Below are positions 8,401 through 15,659 of a stretch of 64,000 nucleotides of DNA, in pieces. The position numbers and the translations under genes were made by a program. Position 1 is the stretch's first letter. Each line of letters starts with the position of its first letter. Under the pieces are notes generated by a model. The model did not search any database. It was not told where the DNA came from and saw nothing but the letters and a program-made list of their open reading frames with translations. Origin of the DNA: Clostridia bacterium (GTDB lineage Bacteria > Bacillota > Clostridia > Christensenellales > Aristaeellaceae); NCBI GenBank assembly GCA_017469265.1, contig JAFUGS010000060.1, positions 50,272 through 114,271 of the forward strand. Reading direction: 5' to 3'.

Positions 8401-10129
8401 CTTTACCCTGACCCCTGTGGAGAATGCCTACGGTTACGGCGTCCAGATCCGGAAGGCGCGGGACAGCGGGGAATGGTCAGAACCGGTGCTGGATATGGAA
8501 ATCACCGCGGATGAAACCACCCTGCTTCAGATTCCCACGGACGCGCTGGAACCCGGGAACTATATGCTGGCCGTTGATCCCAGGCGCTATGGCTGGCACG
8601 GGGATCAGGAGCGCTATGCCTTTACCGTCCTGGCATCCGCCGGATGGACGGCGGAACCGCTGTTCCGGGCGGACAGGGCGGAAGCGCTGACCCTGGAAAC
8701 GGTCACCTTCTCCGTCCGGGCGCCTGGCGCGGAGCGGGTGAAACTCTGCTTCGCTGATGCGGGAAACGTCTGGCAGGAGACGGAAGGGGAAAGCCTGATT
8801 TTCCGGGTGGGGATGAACTGGGTCAGAACCTATGATCTGTACGCTTACGCGATATATCCGGACCAGGAGGACTGGCAGCCTGTGGGGGAAACCGTTTATG
8901 TCAGCGTGACCGCCCCGAACGGCGGCGTATATGTGCGGGCCCTGACAGGGCCCGACACCGCGAGGACGGATGAAACCGTGACCTTTGAGGCGGCGCTGGA
9001 TTTTTCGGAAGCAGGCGGAACGGGACATGGCGAGTGCTGGCTCAGCGATGAGAACGGCCAGATTCACGACATGGAAGTCAGCGAAACCACGGACGGAGGC
9101 GTGTGGCGGGTCACCTGCCGGATTCCGGCGGAAACCCTCGCGCCCGGACTGTACTATGTAACGGTGTACGCGCTTCCGGACAGAGCGGGATATGCCCTCG
9201 GCATGAAGGAACGGGCGGTCACCATCACGGAGGGAACGCCGGCCGGCACGCTGACCGCCAGCAAAAACCCGGTGGAAATCTTTGAAAACTTCACCCTGAC
9301 GGTCAACGCCCCCGGCGCGACGGCTGTCGCCGTGTATGAGGACGGCTGGTGGGATTACGCGGCGGGATCCTTCCTGGAAGTTCCGATGAACACCTGGGGG
9401 GACGGAGAAACCGTTTATTACGCCAAATACACGACCGCGGCAATCACGCCGGACGCGCCGGATTTCGACTGGGAAACGGTGGAATGGGACGGCCTGACCA
9501 ACGCGGTCACCGTATATACGAACCCGCCTTCCTACGCGCTGGAAGTCCTGCGGTTTACGGTGAAAAACAGGGCCGTGATCCGGGGCAAGGAGCTTGAGAT
9601 CACGGTTCTGAATGAAAACAGCCACCTGGAGAATGTGGCCTACGGCGCGCATCTGCTGCCCGTTGGGGGAAATTTCTCCGGTTCCAGCTGGTTTGGCGCG
9701 GATGCAGACAAAAAGATCCTGGTCAACACCGCGGAAGTGGAGCCGGGCGAATACTGGCTGGAGGTTTCCGCCAACTGCATCAGCTGCTACGGAGTTTCGG
9801 ACCGGATCCAGGTGACGGTTCTCCCGCGCCCGGCGGCTTCGACCGTGCTGACCCTGCCCGCGGGGCTGCGGGTGATTTCGGAGGAAGCCTTTGCCGGCGT
9901 GGCGGCGGAGAAAATCATCGTACCGGCGGGCGTGACGGAGATCGGATCCCGGGCTTTCGCGGACTGCCCCAATCTGATCGAGCTGGAGCTGCCTGAAGGG
10001 ATCACCTCTTTCGCGGCGGACGCGCTGGACGGATCGGGCACCATCTTCCTTTACGGAGAACCCGGAAGTGACCTGGAAGCTTACGCCGAAGCCTGCGATG
10101 GGCTGCGGTTTATCCCGGCCACGGAATAA
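5417..10129 (+). CDS. giant secreted protein: tandem Ig-like super-repeats with C-terminal LRR_5 repeat
   Basis: Secreted protein of 1570 residues; ATG at 5417 after GAAGGAGGA, signal peptide at residues 1-23 ending ARA. I see four beta-rich module types that recur in fixed order about every 415-420 residues. Type A (EAPGATAVRLRDG-like) begins near residues 45, 465, 880 and 1290. Type B (VARGE) begins near 140, 560, 980 and 1377. Types C and D begin near 237/657/1077 and 336/757/1169. That gives three full A-B-C-D sets plus A-B. A BspA-type LRR_5 repeat follows (VISEEAFAGV, IGSRAFADCPNLIELELPEG, residues about 1480-1545). There is no LPXTG or clear C-terminal anchor. A surface adhesin or glycan-binding role is plausible but unproven. 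It is transcribed alone, between a promoter at 5333 and a terminator at 10163. Confidence 0.8.
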   Translation: MKKRCWLLTLCLLIIALCSAARAERTITMTVNGSASTSQNVLSNENVTLVIEAPGATAVRLRDGNEDNWYYYDGREWNTDYIEASWTYNSGAKTVYAQARYDSFPEGTNLWEEDREDLWQTGAESARFTLYVSAEGEMNPPAAAWVGASTVARGETLTMRISGTQGRNEWFWVDVGRVLDEGDEIGWMDHYNMGDDLILTLPTHAFDPGTYEMDVFAGAVGWDNKSTALRFTVTEPAQAPGAMLSVSRPEVRIQEAQNIYGYIPDADRIGFMIRKQEDPTWWNREEREGPFGVLERWGFPDKGTYIISLLDLSEETAVEIREASVTVSQDALSGRLTIPNLSGIPKRVSTGEGVNAVLEIDENASGFDLDLEYCQDSGDREELLHFNRTLGSGSLTPEMMRTIHLPATLFQREGIYRLQVGVWADRYEGNGAECYFLCRDGEPEAQLTLTVNGGTGDLASWPSGRGLDIRVQAPENVTAVRLWKNGYWDYRGNPREGLRWEEGFGDGDYMLIAQATTADPIWRADGFDWENFQWEDLDWSLSSDAVRVHSASQGTMQIPEVTLSAASVARGEIIAAIITPQRESEWYWAELMTLRREEDQCWYETIRHLDGNGQNQLRIHTLDLEPGDYYLRIGIDAEGWAGRDRVIPIIVREPEGELPEAMLDFSRETMQASENLTVYASAPGCDHFRLDIRWDRDPYWEDGRDDWKNDSISWGWGCGCGGTYTFTLSYWQPGAQEAGTITKTLTVTSEGALDQPEMEGVPAVLSLGEGIRASFQAIDGAEWYNVGIRYSENGWDWEDLVNEERDPGEDGATALVFGPEIFSRTGTYQIWVDAAAVGVDNGYREAQMEVIDPATISDSLVLKINGETDGAQAEVYLHENVLISVDAPENVTAVRIRNAYNEWEYRWCGDDAYEWWMGAHQGGDDTYIAQASTDRSIVDWAEANDGSLDGFDWSGLTWSMTSAPVTMHVIYCGDLEAPEITFPNGTAVEWGNTLDFTLTPVENAYGYGVQIRKARDSGEWSEPVLDMEITADETTLLQIPTDALEPGNYMLAVDPRRYGWHGDQERYAFTVLASAGWTAEPLFRADRAEALTLETVTFSVRAPGAERVKLCFADAGNVWQETEGESLIFRVGMNWVRTYDLYAYAIYPDQEDWQPVGETVYVSVTAPNGGVYVRALTGPDTARTDETVTFEAALDFSEAGGTGHGECWLSDENGQIHDMEVSETTDGGVWRVTCRIPAETLAPGLYYVTVYALPDRAGYALGMKERAVTITEGTPAGTLTASKNPVEIFENFTLTVNAPGATAVAVYEDGWWDYAAGSFLEVPMNTWGDGETVYYAKYTTAAITPDAPDFDWETVEWDGLTNAVTVYTNPPSYALEVLRFTVKNRAVIRGKELEITVLNENSHLENVAYGAHLLPVGGNFSGSSWFGADADKKILVNTAEVEPGEYWLEVSANCISCYGVSDRIQVTVLPRPAASTVLTLPAGLRVISEEAFAGVAAEKIIVPAGVTEIGSRAFADCPNLIELELPEGITSFAADALDGSGTIFLYGEPGSDLEAYAEACDGLRFIPATE

Positions 10130-10162
10130 GCGGCCGGATCTACGGAAGGAAAAGAAACATAC

Positions 10163-10195
10163 GCGGGGCCGGCGGATACGCCGGCCCCGCGCTTT
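10163..10195 (+). terminator. intrinsic terminator after the super-repeat gene
   Basis: Perfect 12-bp stem GCGGGGCCGGCG / CGCCGGCCCCGC (10163-10174, 10179-10190) with a GATA loop, followed by GCTTTA. The U-tract is short but the stem is very strong. Confidence 0.7.
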
Positions 10196-10283
10196 ACGGA
10201 CAGAAGGAACCGGGCTTTTCAGTGATCGCTGAGGCCGGGAAAAGCGCGCCTGTCCGGGAAAAGAATGTATGCAGGCAGCATTC

Positions 10284-10312
10284 TTGCGCTCCGGGAGGTT
10301 CAATGGTATAAC
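10284..10312 (+). promoter_or_regulatory. promoter for the HTH-kinase pair
   Basis: TTGCGC at 10284-10289 and TATAAC at 10307-10312 are separated by 17 bases, with TGG before the -10 giving an extended element. It lies 63 bases upstream of the HTH gene start at 10375. Confidence 0.6.
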
Positions 10313-10374
10313 TATGACAGCATCCACAGATAACGGCAGCGGCCGGCATGATCAGAAAAACGGGGGGTTGCGGC

Positions 10375-10809
10375 ATGGCGGATAAAGTCAGCACCGATTC
10401 CCTGCTCAGAAAAATATTCCGGACGAAAAACCTGAATACGTTTCTGCAGCAGAACGAGCAGCATCTGCGGACCGTTGATTTTCAGACGCTGCTGCGGGAT
10501 TACTGCGCGGCGCGAAACATGATTCCGGAGCGGGTCATCCTGCTGGCGCAGATCGACCGAACCTATGGGCATCAACTGTTCAACGGCACGCGCCGGCCTT
10601 CCCGGGAGCGGGTGCTGCAGCTGGCCGTGGCCCTTGGCCTGTCGCTGGAGGAGACGCAGCGGCTGCTGCAGGCGGCCGGCCGGAGCGCGCTGTACCCCCG
10701 GCTGAAGCGGGACGCGGTGGTAATCTTCTGTCTGAAGAACGGATACGACATGATGCGGACCCAGGAACTGATGAGCAGGTACGATCTGACGCCGCTGGGG
10801 GAATCATAA
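10375..10809 (+). CDS. XRE-like helix-turn-helix protein paired with a kinase
   Basis: 144-residue cytoplasmic protein. I chose the ATG at 10375, which has GGGGGG eight bases upstream, over an in-frame ATG at 10348 without a site. A helix-turn-helix region lies at about residues 45-95: VILLAQIDRTYGHQLFNGTR matches the turn and recognition helix of Cro/XRE proteins, followed by RPSRERVLQLAVALGLSLEE. The C-terminal helix region resembles clostridial regulators. It is separated by only two bases from the downstream kinase gene, so the two are translated together and likely work together, with the HTH protein a candidate DNA-binding output or substrate of the kinase. That link is inferred from gene order only. 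Confidence 0.65.
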   Translation: MADKVSTDSLLRKIFRTKNLNTFLQQNEQHLRTVDFQTLLRDYCAARNMIPERVILLAQIDRTYGHQLFNGTRRPSRERVLQLAVALGLSLEETQRLLQAAGRSALYPRLKRDAVVIFCLKNGYDMMRTQELMSRYDLTPLGES

Positions 10810-10811
10810 GG

Positions 10812-12524
10812 ATGGAAAAGGAGAAAATCACCGGGCCGGAGCTCCCGGATGAAACGGAATATCCGACGGCGCTGACGGAAGCATATGAGCTGATGGAGCG
10901 GATGTCCGCTTCCCCCGGAACGGAAACCCTGCTGGCCCGCAGGCGGGATACGGGGGAAAAGGTCACGGTAAAATGCTTCCTGGCGGAGAATCCGCTCTTT
11001 GATCATTCGGAGCCGGAAACGCTGCGAAATCTGAATGTGCCGCCGCTGCCCGGCTTTGTCGGCGAGTATCGGAATGAAAGCATGCGCTGCGTGCTGCGGC
11101 AGTATGTGGAGGGGGAGTCCCTGGCGGACCGCGCCGCGGGGGAGCGGCTGACGGAAGCGCGGGTCCGGGAAATCGGCATTCAGTTATGCGAGGAGCTGCG
11201 GGCGCTGCACAGCACCGAGCCGCCGGTCATTCACCGGGATGTGAAGCCGCAGAATATCATCCTTCGGGAAGACGGGATCCCTGTGCTGATCGATTTCGGG
11301 ATCGCCCGGGTCTGCTCGGAAAAGAAAACGGATACCCTGATCCTGGGCACCCACGGCTTCGCGCCACCGGAGCAGTATGGCTTTTCCCGGACGGATGCCC
11401 GGTCCGATCTGTACAGCCTGGGCATGGTGCTGCACTGGCTGCTGCATGGCGACACGGAGCAGCCGCAGGGCGCCGTCACGCCGCTGGAAAAGGTGATTCT
11501 GCGGATGACCGCGTTTGACCCGCAGCGGCGTTTCGCTTCCGCGGCGCAGGCGAAGAAGGCGCTGGAAAGAACAGAACCGGCGCAAAGACGCCGGCGCCTG
11601 TTCCGGTGGGCGGCGGCCGCGGCGCTGGTGACGGCGGTCATCGTGCTGGGCGTGACATGGTTCCTGCGGAAGCAGGAAGAACGGGCTGCCTTCGCCGAGC
11701 CGCTGATGGCGGAGGCGGCGCGCCTGAACCTGGGGCTGGCGGAAGGGGAGGCGCTTTCCCGAAGCCGACTGGCGGAGGTCAGGGGTATCTACATCATGGC
11801 CAATCAGGCCTACGCGGACGCGGATGCCTTCTACCAGGCGGTCAACCGCTGGTATTCGGAGGGAAAGCCGGATCGGGGGGCCATGACGGATCTGGCGGAT
11901 TTGTCCATGATGCCCCATGTGGAACAGGTCTGCGTGGCGGCCCAGCAGCTGGCGGATCTGTCGGCCCTGGAGGGGCTGGAGCAGCTGAAAAGGGTGGAGC
12001 TCAAGCATAACCAGATCCAGGATGCGTCCGTGCTCGCGGGGAGAACCCTGCTGACTTCGGTGGGACTCAACGATAACCCGATCCGGGATCTGTCGCCGCT
12101 GCTTTCCTGCCCTAATCTGGCCTTTCTGGACCTTTGCGACGTGCGGAACTATGATCCGGAGCTGATCAGGCAGCTTGGCAATTTTCAGTATCTGGACATC
12201 TCCAACCCGACGGAAAGCTATCATTACCTGGGGCGGAAAAGCGTTGCGATGCTGCGCCTGGCCTGGACGGGGCTGAATACGCTGGAGGATCTGGCAGGGG
12301 TGACCCTGCTGGAGGACCTGGATATCTCCCACACGGCGGTCAGCGACCTGACGCCGATCGCCTGCCACACCGGGCTGAAGGTCCTGAAGATGGTGGATAT
12401 CCCGGTGACGGACCTGACGCCGCTGCTTTCGCTGCCCATGCTGGAAAGCGTGACGCTGGGCAGGGATCAGGCGGATCTGGCGGAATCGCTGGGGGACGCG
12501 CCTTTTTCCATCCTGTACGAATAA
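10812..12524 (+). CDS. membrane Ser/Thr protein kinase with extracellular leucine-rich repeats
   Basis: 570 residues: cytoplasmic kinase domain, one membrane span at about 265-285 (WAAAAALVTAVIVLGVTWFL), then an extracellular region with leucine-rich repeats at about 375-560. Kinase motifs are VTVKCF (ATP-binding K54), HRDVKPQN (catalytic D143), DFG (D161) and an activation segment GTHGFAPPEQYG. The Gly-rich loop is degenerate (SASPGTETLLA, no GxGxxG). The repeats read like KRVELKHNQIQDASVL and TSVGLNDNPIRDLSPL. This is a Hanks-type kinase arranged like PASTA kinases but with LRRs as sensor. It is followed by a terminator at 12533. The signal sensed and the targets are unknown. Confidence 0.85.
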   Translation: MEKEKITGPELPDETEYPTALTEAYELMERMSASPGTETLLARRRDTGEKVTVKCFLAENPLFDHSEPETLRNLNVPPLPGFVGEYRNESMRCVLRQYVEGESLADRAAGERLTEARVREIGIQLCEELRALHSTEPPVIHRDVKPQNIILREDGIPVLIDFGIARVCSEKKTDTLILGTHGFAPPEQYGFSRTDARSDLYSLGMVLHWLLHGDTEQPQGAVTPLEKVILRMTAFDPQRRFASAAQAKKALERTEPAQRRRRLFRWAAAAALVTAVIVLGVTWFLRKQEERAAFAEPLMAEAARLNLGLAEGEALSRSRLAEVRGIYIMANQAYADADAFYQAVNRWYSEGKPDRGAMTDLADLSMMPHVEQVCVAAQQLADLSALEGLEQLKRVELKHNQIQDASVLAGRTLLTSVGLNDNPIRDLSPLLSCPNLAFLDLCDVRNYDPELIRQLGNFQYLDISNPTESYHYLGRKSVAMLRLAWTGLNTLEDLAGVTLLEDLDISHTAVSDLTPIACHTGLKVLKMVDIPVTDLTPLLSLPMLESVTLGRDQADLAESLGDAPFSILYE

Positions 12525-12532
12525 AAAGACCG

Positions 12533-12567
12533 GGGCGGCCGCGAAAACTGAAAAGCGGCTGCCCTTT
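12533..12567 (+). terminator. intrinsic terminator after the kinase gene
   Basis: Stem GGGCGGCCGC / GCGGCTGCCC (12533-12542, 12555-12564; one G-T pair) followed by TTT. The U-tract is short. Confidence 0.55.
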
Positions 12568-12615
12568 GACTTCCGCGCAAAAAGCAGGGGATGATCTGAA
12601 AACAACGGAAAAGAA

Positions 12616-12644
12616 ATGACAGCGGGCAGAAAAACTGCTATAAT
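12616..12644 (+). promoter_or_regulatory. promoter for tldD-tldE
   Basis: ATGACA at 12616-12621, 17-base spacer, TATAAT at 12639-12644 with an extended TGC. This is one of the best promoter matches in the window. Confidence 0.75.
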
Positions 12645-12650
12645 ACCACC

Positions 12651-12889
12651 GGCGTGCCTGCCGTTTTCCATTTCAAAGGGAAAGGACAGGTTGAGCCCCA
12701 CGGAGACTGGAAAACATCCTGCTTCTTCCGATCATGTTTCCCACTGAAGACATCAAAAACCTGGAATAGAGGAATACGAATACCACCGAACAACCATAAC
12801 CAGATCCCGGACGCGGGCGGCCCGCCGGGCCGGAACCGATGAGGGCCAAAGCCAGCCGGTTTGGGAAAGGACGATTTACAGGAGGGAAT
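12651..12889 (+). other. long untranslated leader of tldD
   Basis: About 240 bases separate the predicted transcription start from the tldD ATG, an unusually long leader here. It contains a GC-rich self-complementary patch (around 12811-12832, GCGGGCGGCCCGC) but no riboswitch consensus that I recognise, no convincing small gene and no terminator with a U-tract. An ATG at 12839 is in frame with tldD but has no ribosome site. Confidence 0.45.
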
Positions 12890-14275
12890 ATGCTTACAGA
12901 CATTATTACACCGCGAAAGAGTCAGTTTGACGAAGCGGCCCAGACGGTGCTGCGGGGGCATGAAAACCGCTCCCGACGGGTCGCGCTGCTGAAGGGGAGC
13001 CTGACGCAGAACAGCCGCGGCGAAAGCCGGGGCATCAGCGCCCGGGTGACCCGGGAGGGACGGTACGGTTTCGCGTCCATCGCTTCCTACACGGAAGCGG
13101 ACGCGGAACGCGTGCTGCGCGCGGCGACGGAAAACGCGCGCTTCCTGGCGGACCGGGCCGGAAGCCCCCGGGCGGCGTATCCCGCGCTGGCGGGGGGAAC
13201 GGTTTCCCCCGTCCGCCCGGTGACGGATACGGCGCAGAAGCGGATCATTGAAGCCTGCCAGGCCCTGGACCGGTATGTCCAAAACAAATATCCAAAGCTG
13301 CTGAGCCGCACGATCGTGTATACGGAGGACTCCCAGGAAAAGATCATCGCCACCTCGGACGCGGCCAGCGGCCATGTGACGTATCCCCGGTGCTACATCT
13401 ATGTCATGCTTTCCGCGGAGGGGAAAAACGGCGCGCCGGTGGAGCTGTTCAAGGCTTTCGGCGGCGCCGGCAGCTTTGAGGATCACTTCGCGGATCTGGC
13501 GCAGTATGAGCCGGCCATCGACGCCCTGTATCAGCACCTGATGAACAAGACGGAGGGCGTATACGCGGAAGCGGGAAACAAGACCGTGATCCTGGGCGGC
13601 ATGATGGGCGGCATGCTGGCCCATGAGGCGGTGGGCCACACGGTGGAGGCGGACCTGGTGCTGGGCGGCAGCGTGGCCGGCCCGAACCTGGGCAAACCCG
13701 TGGCCTCGGAGATGGTGACGCTGGTGGACTTTGCCAGCGAAGCCTTCGGCGCGCCGACCCCCCTGCCGGTGTTCCTGGATGACGAGGGCACGCTGGCCCG
13801 GGACGCGACGCTGATCGAAAACGGCATCCTGAAGGGATACATGAACAGCCGGGAGAGCGCCGCGCGCTTCGGAATGGAGCCCCTGGGGAACGCCCGGGCG
13901 TGGATGTTCAACGACGAGCCCCTGATCCGGATGCGGAACACCTGCATTCTTCCCGGCCGCAGCAGCCTGGAGGAGATGATCGCCTCCATTGACGACGGGT
14001 ATTACCTCATCGACAGCAGCAACGGGCAGGCGGACCTGACGGGGGAATTCATGTTCGGCGTGTCCCTGGGATATGAAATCAAAAAGGGAAAGCTGGGCAG
14101 GGCCCTGCTGGACACGACGGTGAGCGGCGTGGCCTTCGACATGCTGAAGACGGTTGATATGCTGGGCGAGCGGGTCACGTGGTCTTCCAGCGGCTTCTGC
14201 GGAAAGAAGCAGCCCATGCCGGTGGGCATGGGCGGGCCGGATATGCGCTGCCGGATCACCATCGGCGGACGCTGA
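12890..14275 (+). CDS. tldD: TldD-like metallopeptidase subunit
   Basis: 461 residues; ATG at 12890 after AGGAGGGAAT. TldD carries the active site of the TldD/TldE heterodimeric zinc protease, which cleaves unfolded or small modified peptides. The zinc motif HEAVGH (H245, E246, H250) is intact inside MLAHEAVGHTVEAD. The C-terminal half keeps family features such as SRESAARFGMEPLGNARA and FMFGVSLGYEIKKGKLGRA. tldE follows 18 bases downstream, as expected for a complex. In other bacteria the pair processes microcins, but no peptide precursor is visible nearby, so general peptide turnover is the safer reading. Confidence 0.92.
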   Translation: MLTDIITPRKSQFDEAAQTVLRGHENRSRRVALLKGSLTQNSRGESRGISARVTREGRYGFASIASYTEADAERVLRAATENARFLADRAGSPRAAYPALAGGTVSPVRPVTDTAQKRIIEACQALDRYVQNKYPKLLSRTIVYTEDSQEKIIATSDAASGHVTYPRCYIYVMLSAEGKNGAPVELFKAFGGAGSFEDHFADLAQYEPAIDALYQHLMNKTEGVYAEAGNKTVILGGMMGGMLAHEAVGHTVEADLVLGGSVAGPNLGKPVASEMVTLVDFASEAFGAPTPLPVFLDDEGTLARDATLIENGILKGYMNSRESAARFGMEPLGNARAWMFNDEPLIRMRNTCILPGRSSLEEMIASIDDGYYLIDSSNGQADLTGEFMFGVSLGYEIKKGKLGRALLDTTVSGVAFDMLKTVDMLGERVTWSSSGFCGKKQPMPVGMGGPDMRCRITIGGR

Positions 14276-14293
14276 GAGGGGAGGAGAAGATTC

Positions 14294-15586
14294 ATGCGCA
14301 AGATTGCGGACCGGCTGGAAGCGCTCCTGCGGGAAAAAGGCGCGAAAAACTGGAGCTATCAGGTTTCGGAAAGCGAAAAGCAGGAGCTGAACACGGAGAA
14401 GACGGATTTTAACCTCTTCCGCACCACCTTCGACCACCACGTGGCGGTCACCGTGCTGCAGGACGGCCGGAAGGGCAGCGCGGCGGGCAATGACCTGAGC
14501 GAAGCGGGCCTCGCGCGGGTGGTGGAGGACGCCCTGACCGGCGCGGAAGGCGCGCAGGCGGATGAGGCGAATGTGCTGGCGGAGCGCCAGGAACCGGCGA
14601 AGATGCGCTCCGGCAGCTGGGAAGGGCCGGACATGCCCCGCTTTTATGACAGCCTGCGGCAGCTGATGGCGGCGGTGGAGAAGGAATATCCTCAGGTCAG
14701 CCTGATGACCGTGATCGGGGATCACGTGAAAACCCATACCCTCTACGCCAATTCCAACGGTACCCGCTTTGAGCGCCGCCACGGCGTCTATGAGATGGAA
14801 ATGGAAATGTCCGGCACGGACGGGACCCGAAACACGGGCCTGGATTATACCGGCCTGATGACCCATGATCTGGACACCCCGCTGGCGGATCAGGGCAGCG
14901 TCCGGCAGCATCTGCGGGATACGGAAGCAGGCCTCCGGATGGTCACGCTGCCCGGCAAATTCGAGGGCACGGTGATCTTCACGCCGGACTGCCTGGGAAG
15001 CTTCCTGCGCATGCTGGCCGGCAACTACCTGATGAGTTCGGTGATCATGGAGGGCACCAGCCAGTGGCTGGATAAGCTGGATCAGCCCGTGGCCAGCCCC
15101 CTGGTGACCGTTTCCCTGAAGGCGAAGGATGACCGCATCGCGACGGAGCCTTTCTATACGGGGGACGGATACCGGGCGGAGGATGTGACGGTTCTGGAGC
15201 GCGGCGTGCTGAAAAGCTTCCTGCTGAATCTGTACGCCGCCCGGAAAACCGGCCGCGCCGTCACGAAGAACGACAGCCTGGCCCTGGTGATGGAACCGGG
15301 GGAGACCCCGCTGGCGGAGATGATCGCGTCCGTCAGGCGGGGGCTGATCGTGGGCGGCTTCTCCGGCGGGTATCCCGGCGCCAATGGCGAGTTTTCCGGC
15401 GTGGCGAAGAACAGTTTCTACGTGGAGGACGGCCGGATCGCCGGCGCGGTAACGGAAACCATGATCAATGGCAACCTGGAGAAGGTTTTCCGGCAGGTGC
15501 GGGCTATCTCCCGGGAGCAGGTCCGCGACGGAGGCAGCGTGCTGCCCTACCTGGCCAGCGACGGCATCGTAATCTCCGGTAAGTAA
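14294..15586 (+). CDS. tldE: TldE/PmbA-like subunit of the TldD/E protease
   Basis: 430 residues, beginning at ATG 14294 behind GAGGGGAGGAGA. TldE (PmbA) is the non-catalytic partner of TldD and lacks the HExxxH motif, as seen here. It has the family fold signatures, including FEGTVIFTPDCLGSFLRML and VGGFSGGYPGANGEFSGVAKNS near the C-terminus. It is translationally close to tldD and ends in a strong terminator. Confidence 0.9.
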   Translation: MRKIADRLEALLREKGAKNWSYQVSESEKQELNTEKTDFNLFRTTFDHHVAVTVLQDGRKGSAAGNDLSEAGLARVVEDALTGAEGAQADEANVLAERQEPAKMRSGSWEGPDMPRFYDSLRQLMAAVEKEYPQVSLMTVIGDHVKTHTLYANSNGTRFERRHGVYEMEMEMSGTDGTRNTGLDYTGLMTHDLDTPLADQGSVRQHLRDTEAGLRMVTLPGKFEGTVIFTPDCLGSFLRMLAGNYLMSSVIMEGTSQWLDKLDQPVASPLVTVSLKAKDDRIATEPFYTGDGYRAEDVTVLERGVLKSFLLNLYAARKTGRAVTKNDSLALVMEPGETPLAEMIASVRRGLIVGGFSGGYPGANGEFSGVAKNSFYVEDGRIAGAVTETMINGNLEKVFRQVRAISREQVRDGGSVLPYLASDGIVISGK

Positions 15587-15594
15587 GTCAAGGC

Positions 15595-15645
15595 GCGGCG
15601 TGGCCCTTCAGCGCGGCCAGAGCGGGAGGGGCACGCCGCTTTTTT
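15595..15645 (+). terminator. terminator between tldE and the ABC exporter genes
   Basis: Outer stem GCGGCGTG / CACGCCGC (15595-15602, 15632-15639), extended by CCC/GGG after a bulge, followed by six T (15640-15645). It ends only three bases before the ribosome site of the next gene, and no promoter fits between, so downstream expression must come from read-through or from a promoter within tldE. Confidence 0.75.
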
Positions 15646-15659
15646 GCGGAGGATCATCA

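Noticed and set aside
15600-15659. GTG at 15600 as the start of the ABC exporter subunit
   Set aside because: It lies within the terminator stem and has no ribosome site; the TTG at 15660 has GGAGG at correct spacing.
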